Below, piece by piece: positions 57,393 to 64,000 of a stretch of 64,000 nt of DNA. The first letter of the stretch is position 1; every line of letters starts with the position of its first letter. The position numbers and the translations under genes are program-made. Origin of the DNA: Bretschneidera sinensis (taxonomy: Eukaryota; Streptophyta; Magnoliopsida; Brassicales; Akaniaceae); assembly GCA_023935145.1 (NCBI GenBank), contig CM043705.1:21206501-21270500 (forward strand), given 5' to 3'. The notes beneath the pieces are model-generated. The model was not told the origin of the DNA. It ran no database searches and worked only from the letters and a program-made list of their open reading frames with translations.

Positions 57393-60300
57393 GACAAGTA
57401 TATGTTATTATGGTGCATATAATAATATAATATAATTATTTATTGATTAACATGTGGGCAATTTTTCTATTGATCGATGAATTGTTAAAATGGGAAAAGA
57501 AAACGGACGGTGCTGAATGATTGGCACGAAGGGAAGATCAAATAGGGTGGCAGGTGGGTCTCATATGACCTACGTTTGCAAAGTGAATACATCACTTTCG
57601 ATGAGACTTATATTTACCATCATGAAAAGCATAAAGTTTTTTTTTTTTGTTTTTAGTCAAATCAAAATTTCACGTGCATCGCAAACTTGAATAGTATTAA
57701 CAGGTCAACTAAAGGAAAACGATGAAAAGAAACTAGGTAGATGTTTCTCGTGTCTTTGAAAAAAAAAAAAATCGTGAGGGGACACTTTTGGAAAATTACA
57801 TTTATTTTGTTTTATTTTAAAATTTGAAATTCCCTGCAAAAACCATCTTTCGTAAATTTTTCCTTAGTCAATTAGTTGATTTTTTATCAACATTTAAATC
57901 CAACTTCTCGAGAGAATTTTCTTTTCTCATCCAGAAACTTCTCTCCCTATTTTCTTTCTACGTTACCTTCTCTGTATTCTTAATGGTTTTTCTCTCTCCT
58001 CGTTAAGAACATGGTAACAGCAACCTCAACTGCTATCATCCCACCTTCCTCTAACCCAATAGTGATCCAACACTAACCAACCACCATTGACAAATCCATA
58101 CTGCATTCAAATTTGATTTAATGAAAAATACGGATCCATCATTATTGTCCAAAAACGACTTTTATCTAGCTTGAATTACCCAACGATAATTGACTTTTAT
58201 CTTCCTCTAGCTTGAAAACAGAGGAGTGATTCAAAGAGAGAGTTGCAATGAAGAGAAGGAAAATGAAAGAGAAAAAGATTAAAAAAAGGAAAGAAAAAAG
58301 AAAAACTTCTCACTGATTTTTCGTGAACTGGATCCAGCCATTTCTGGTCAGATCCGACTAAAACTGGTAAGGTGAGGCCAGAAGTGCGGAAGAGATGATA
58401 CAAAGAGAGATTTTCACGGAAGAAAAGGGAATGGAGGAGAAGAAGAACAACAAAATAGAGAAAGAAAAACAAAACAAAAAACATGTTATACAAAGAGAGT
58501 TGCAGGGAAGAGAAGGGAAATGAAGGAGAAGAAGAAAGGAAAAAATCCATGGGGATTTTTCATACAGTGAGGAGAGAGAAAAGTTGGAGGTGACCGGTTG
58601 CAATGGAGAATTAAAAAAATAAAGAGAAAAGAAAAGGTGTTATGTAATCAAACTCTATCAAAATAAATAAGTGTTAGAAACGTTCAAATACAGCGTGGGT
58701 TTATGTAATTATCTAAAAATACTCCAGGTCTCACACTTTCCTAGTACCTCGTGAAAATAAAAAATGATAAAACCAAGAAATGTTAAGTAACAATGCACCT
58801 AGTGAAGCCAATCAGAGAAATTATAATATGAAGATCCAAAATTTAAAATAAATAAATCCATACAAGACCCAAGTCTTAATCTTACCTAACCGGATGGTTT
58901 GAGGTATCTTGCAATTTGCAAGGGCACGAGTTTCCATTGTACATCCTGCCATAATTCTTATAATCTTGCTATTCATTCAATTCAATTCAACCTAAACAAT
59001 TTGAATTGATAATATTAGTTAATTTTAAATCAATATTAAATACGTACTATTAGTCCAACTCGGTAAAATTTATAACATTTTAAAAAAAATATTTAAGAAG
59101 AAAAAACTTTTCACAAGTTATTTTAAAAATCTAAGATTATAATATTTTTATAATGAAACAAACAAAGTTATATATCATTTATATCTTTTAGTTCAATTCA
59201 TAATAGTATAAAATATAATAATATTATTATTTTATTAAATTATTTATTAATTTGTAATTTATTATATTGTGCTATCTTAGTTGTTATATGTTGGTTGTTA
59301 ACAAATTACTATTGTATAACTATAATATGTTAATTATAGTAAATCATAGTAAGATTCGAACTAACATCGCTTATTTAGAAACAAACTTCTTTTCAATTAG
59401 TCACTTGATCAATCAATACATGTTAAAATATATTTTTTAATATATATTATTTATTTTACATATATATTTATAATTTAAATTCAAGATTTTCTATTTGACA
59501 ACTATGCATTCAGTGTGATGCATACGCCGGCCTTTCAACTTGTTTTTTTCAATATCATGTATGCTATTAATAATGGCGCTAAGGTGTGCTATAGCTTTAT
59601 ATTAATCATGTATACTAAAAATGAAATCTCAAAGTCAACCCTTGGTCATGGTAAAAAAAAAAAAAAAAGTGCACCAAAATATTCACCATTAAAAGCAGCC
59701 TTGCATAAAATTGGAGAGATTTTGGTTTGAAAGAACTTTTTTTTTTTGGAGAGACTAAGTTTAACTCTGTGATTACAAAATGCCAGAATTACAACAAAGT
59801 TATGCTTAGTAAGCATACAGATCTAAGAATTTGCTCAGAAAGGCATCTCCCAAGCACATTTAGATGCGCGCACACAGGATTTGTAGGAGGGAAAAGTGAC
59901 AGGAACAAAAGATATAGAAAAATGAGAAAATATATATATATATTGATTTTTTTCATCATGTGTTAAGTAGAGATCATGTAAAAAAAGAAAACACAAAAAC
60001 AAAATAGTTTATCTTACTTTTCACTCTCCAAACCTGTCAATTTAAAGGATTGTGATTTGTAAATACAAAAAATAACTCATACCTTCCTAATTTTCTCTCT
60101 TACCAAAAGAGATAAAAATGCTTTCTACTCTCTTTTATTTCCTCCCTCTTCCTTCCTCTTAGTTTCTCTCCAATCAATCAGTCATAGCGTCTATGTATAT
60201 TAGGATATTAATAAAATTGAGAAACAATAAATCTAGTACATCAAAATGGTGCTTTCACTAAGATGTATTTTAGGCTTCGGGTATTTACTTCATAACTTTA

Positions 60301-61164
60301 GCCCCAGAAATCAACATCTCCTTCTCATAAAGGAAACACCACGGGCAGTTTTCTTTAGAGCTCAAGTTCTAAAATGGGAATTGAACAAAGATAGGCGCTA
60401 AGGCCTAATCAATTGCCGTCCTTGAGTGGCTATACCAAGTCTAGAGGACACCATCAGAAACGTTTTAGGAACAGAGTATCCCAACTTCTATATTATCATT
60501 TGGCTCAATATATTAATAAAATGCAAATTATTTACGGAGTACATATTAATTTTTAAGTACTAGCAGAAAAATAACTGATCAACAAAATAACTGAAGCAGG
60601 TTCATATTTTAGAGGGGAAAGGAAGTAAGACTGACCTGAGCAGTGATGACCAAATCAATAGAGCCCTTGACGGATAAAAGCAATCAAGAAGAGGGGAGGT
60701 GATTCAAGCAAATGGTGAGAAGTCCCTTAAAGAGTCCCAAGGAAGACCTTTCCACCCAATTAATGATAAGAAGTATTATTTCAGAAAATTTCAGAATAGT
60801 TATAAAGGAATGCTAGACAACCAATTCATAAATATAAAGGGGCCACACTTACCAGCATCGTGTGGCAAATAACTATTAATCTGAAAGCATGTTTCATATT
60901 ATCAAGTCTCTCCTCTCTAGATCACATTGGCCAGACTTAGAAGGTGATTCAGTTATTTCTAACTGTACTTCCAAAAGATGGTAGATATCTTCGCATGAAT
61001 TCACTTTTCTTTTCTTTTTCTTTCACTTCACCCTACTTTTTTCCTTTCTTCTCACTAGATGCGTGCCCGGGTGACGTATCATCAATGAATATCAATGAAC
61101 TAGTAGAAATTAACTCGATATTGTTAAGATTCCTGGCATCTTCTGAAAGGATGTAAATACAACC

Positions 61165-61166
<2 letters not shown>
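57393..61166. other. Intergenic region between AOC and the aminopeptidase gene
   Basis: No cellular gene is supported. It holds homopolymer tracts (for example near 57636, 57758 and 59651), a purine-rich stretch at 58220-58630 whose complement gives false hydrophobic frames, and AT-rich DNA. It includes the AOC upstream region. Confidence 0.6.

Positions 61167-61208
<42 letters not shown>
61167..61208. repeat. (CT)n microsatellite
   Basis: About 21 CT units. It lies about 165 bases beyond the aminopeptidase stop codon and may be in or next to its 3' untranslated region. Confidence 0.95.
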
Positions 61209-61209
<1 letters not shown>

Positions 61210-61372
61210 AACATGATCTTAAGATAAAAGGGCATTTCAACTGACTTTGAACAGTTTCAAAATGACAGGATCTGTGTAAATTAAAATTCATTTGCATTCT
61301 TCATGATATATTTATACTATGGAGATTGAAGAATATATTGGGGCCAAAAATGTAATTAGTAAAATAATAGTA

Positions 61373-63897
61373 TCAATACTTCGTCAGAATTTCAGCACCA
61401 GTTCTAGTAATTAAAATGGTATGCTCAAACTGTGCAGCAGGGCCACCATCAGCAGTCAAAGCCGTCCAGTTGTCCGGCCATGTTATGCACCGAGTACTTC
61501 CCATTGTGAGAATTGGTTCTGCAGCAAAAAGAGGTAAAGGTGAATGTGGATATTCATAGATTTCCAGAAATTTCATCATAAGACAGAAAACAATATCAAT
61601 TTTAGGAAGCCATATTCCCCGTGGGTGATGGGTGACCACTGAAATTACCTTGAGTATCCTAAAGCTTTCTCAATTACTTTATGCATGCTATTTACAACCA
61701 CTATAAATCACAATATCACATATAGATCAGTGTGTAACGATCTATCAGCCTACTTTATTCTCTTTTTATTTTGATAAGTAAAGATTGTATAAAAACGCAA
61801 CAAAGAGGTGCAACCCAAGTACAAAAACTATCTACATGAAAGTAAATACACAAAATCTATGAGATCATTCTCATTTACTAAAAAAAATCCCCTTAAACCA
61901 AAAACCAAGGGAATTAAACCATCTATCTTTAATTGCTTCAATAGACCTCTCTTCCCATTTAAAAACCCTTCTAGTCCTCTCATTTCAAAAAGCCAAAAAT
62001 TGGAGAGAGAAATCAAAGAATAAGCGTTCTTAATCTCCATAGAAGCTCGTAAACCGCTCCAAGCCCAAAATTCATCTCTCATAGAACCGAAAACCATCCA
62101 AGAGATACCCAAAACACAATAAGCCATCACCCATAAACTTCAAGCCAACGGACACTCCAACAAAAAATGAAACATGGACTCAGCACATTCCTTACAAATA
62201 TAACATCAATTAACAAGAACTTTCCCCCTTCTTTGAAGATTGTCAATAGTAAAAAAACTTCTCCCAAGTGGCTTCCCATGCAAAGAAACTAACTCTTTTA
62301 GGAGGCTAAAGGAATCCAATTAGCTTCCCACGGAAAGTCAGGGTAAGCTTCCCATGGAATCTCATCAAAAAGTAACTTAAAAATAGGACTTCACCTCAAA
62401 CCATTTATCAGGGCTAGGCTTCCATCTATCCAAATCCCCTCTCAAAACATGAAGACTAGTGCTATATAAAGCCTTCAAAAACTTGTCAACACTCTCAAGT
62501 TCTTAATCACGAACATTGCGAATGAAAGGAACATCCCAAGAAATCATGTTCTCGGAAGGGAAAAAACAAGAAGAAACAAGGGCCACTTTATCTCTCACAA
62601 CAGCAAAAACATCCGGAAATTGGAATTTCAAAGGCATGTTCCCACACCAAGTATCATGCCAAAATCGGGTTCTTTCTCCATTGCCCACCACCACAGAGAC
62701 ACAAAGGAACAAATTATTCCACCTTTTCCGGATCCATTTCCACACCCCTCCACCATAGGCCCCCCTCCCTTTCTACAATGGTCCACTCCGAACTTTGCCT
62801 CAATCACTTTTCTCCAAAGATGATCCCTCTTTGGGAAGCCTTAATGTCTACTTTATTTTCAACTCACATTCAATAAATTGAGTTAAGACATCAACAGCTA
62901 ACTGCCCATGTAAGCAAGTATACAGGCAGAAATAAGATTTGAAAACTAAACATAAAGCTTGAGCTGAAAGAGTCCATATGGATAAGCAGAGGAGTCAAAA
63001 GGAGGAAAGATTAGGAAAGAAAGATGATAAAGTTGCAATTGTGAAACTTTTGAAATTTTCATTTGAAACAAAAATATGAGAAAGAGTAGTTGCCAATGTT
63101 AATCACGTAAAAGAGAAGTAGTTGCCAATGTTAATCATGTAATTTTATTACATAACAAAACTTTTATGTTGCTTGCTATTTAGAAAAAAATGTACCCACC
63201 AATTGTGAATGTTTGACCTTCAATCATGTGACCAGGTTCCCCATTGCCTGTCATACAATGACTAATTATAGTCAGAAAACTTCTAGTATTGATTTGCTAC
63301 TATAGATATGCAAATAAAGATTTACAGTGTATATCTTTGTGCATGCACATGCATGTGTATTCAGCAAGCCTTAGTAGGGAATGTCATATTAAGAAAAGTA
63401 GTCTTCTTGTAAGTTGTTAAGAGATACTGATAGTGGAGTCAAACCATCATATTGTCATCGGATTATAGTTAGTCCTTCATTCAACTTAAAATAATATGTA
63501 TTAAGTACCAATTTCAACAATAACAATGGCCGAGTAGAGATAGAACACAAAAAAAAAATCATATATTGTACCTTAGCAATTGGGGTCGAGGCTTTGTTGA
63601 GTCAATATGAGTTTATAGTTTTACATCCACCAAATGGACTAGTAATAATGAGTCCAATTAAGGTTCAAACAATGGCACCGTGTTACGAACCAAAGCATCT
63701 AAAAAACAGTTCAAGTTTTTCTTGATTTTATGATTTATTTATGTAAATGTTACACTTGGCAAGATGATGCAAAATGAGAAGTATCAAGAGATTGCTTACG
63801 GTGATGATATATATAAGGTTCAGAATGAAATACAGTTCCTACACCATGCCCAACGAAGCGCTCAACCACGCCATAACCATATTTTTCAGCATGTTCA
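61373..63897 (-). CDS. Type I methionine aminopeptidase, organellar type, 3' exons
   Basis: The enzyme removes the initiator Met from new proteins. The visible exons are 63897-63800, 63247-63200 and 61518-61373 (TGA stop), with GTAAGC/CAG and GTGGGT/CAG introns, all in phase. The first holds HAEKYGYGVVERFVGHGVG and the FHSEP motif. The second holds EPGHMIEGQTFTI. The third holds the EPIL stretch, TWPDNWTALTADGG and AAQFEHTILITRTG. By comparison with the bacterial enzyme, metal or substrate ligands are the His of GHGVG, the His of FHSEP, the Glu of TIEP (its codon is split by the last intron), and the Glu of QFEHT. The two metal-binding Asp residues should lie in earlier exons outside the window. 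The TWPDNWT and AQFEHTILIT context suits the MAP1B/C/D group; I cannot tell which. A LINE fragment occupies the last intron. Confidence 0.92.
61760..62870 (-). mobile_element. 5'-truncated L1-type LINE in the last aminopeptidase intron
   Basis: On the minus strand, frame 62503-62745 has VGNGERTRFWHDTWCGNMPL, the Trp-rich region after the LINE RT. A zinc-binding segment near 62150-62210 (CYICKECAESMFHFLLEC, with stops around it) and frame 61828-62130 follow. This order matches the C-terminal end of plant L1 ORF2. A T-rich stretch at 61750-61775 on the plus strand is probably the old poly(A) tail. It has the gene's orientation. RT and endonuclease are absent. Confidence 0.8.
62871..63199 (-). 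other. Remainder of the aminopeptidase intron
   Basis: A 23-base phrase, AGAAGTAGTTGCCAATGTTAAT or close to it, is repeated at about 63087 and 63116. Nothing else recognised. Confidence 0.6.
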
Positions 63898-64000
63898 CTG
63901 TGAAAATGATCCAAGTGAAATGTTAACAACAAAATCTTAAGCCATCTCTCATGTTGCAGATATCAAAAGAATGGGGTTCACCATATTCTAACCACAACAA

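Noticed and set aside
58197..58603. Two overlapping minus-strand ORFs rich in Phe, Leu and Ser
   Set aside because: They come from a purine-rich stretch on the plus strand; no family likeness or signal of selection is visible.
1..64000. tRNA or rRNA genes
   Set aside because: No tRNA cloverleaf with both internal promoter boxes and no rRNA-like segment was recognised; the CCCCGGCAACGGCGCCA string near 17870-17886 is the G1 primer-binding site, not a tRNA gene.

Overview
This is nuclear DNA of a flowering plant, most likely a eudicot. The evidence is AT-rich intergenic sequence, spliced genes with GT-AG introns, plant LTR retrotransposons of both superfamilies, and a plastid jasmonate gene. 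No bacterial-style operons, CRISPR arrays or prophage were seen. The species cannot be told from the sequence alone.

Only two cellular genes look functional, both on the minus strand at the right end: a complete two-exon allene oxide cyclase (56358-57289) and the last three exons of an organellar-type methionine aminopeptidase that runs off the window (61373-63897), with a LINE fragment in one intron. A degenerate plant-mobile-domain gene (29055-30450) lies between transposon clusters.

Most of positions 1-50870 is nested retrotransposons. (1) An old Athila-like LTR end, a decayed copia relic and a possible gypsy LTR occupy the first 7.5 kb, together with a perfect 162-bp inverted repeat at 3854-4191. 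(2) Copia A (7481-28032), a SIRE/Maximus-like element with an extra ORF after pol, is split in its gag by a full-length Athila-like gypsy, G1 (8869-19521, target duplication AGCCA). (3) A Tat-type gypsy relic, G2 (31100-50870 in pieces, minus strand), is split by a block at 31284-45655. That block holds copia B and a TRIM-like element. Copia B carries a solo G1 LTR (36843-38474, duplication GCACG). The TRIM carries copia C in one of its LTRs (40036-45481, duplication GAGTC). (4) The rest, 50871-61372, is AT-rich gene-flanking DNA with microsatellites, one MITE-like repeat and the AOC gene.

Three observations stand out. Copia B and the TRIM appear to have integrated together: they share one outer target duplication (AAGCG/AAGTG), and the bases between them are those expected if two linear cDNAs were joined by their U5 ends. 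The U3 regions of copia C and gypsy G1, which belong to different superfamilies, share a collinear module with identical spacing. The inverted repeat at 3854-4191 has two identical arms. No new gene system was found; what is unusual here is retroelement recombination.
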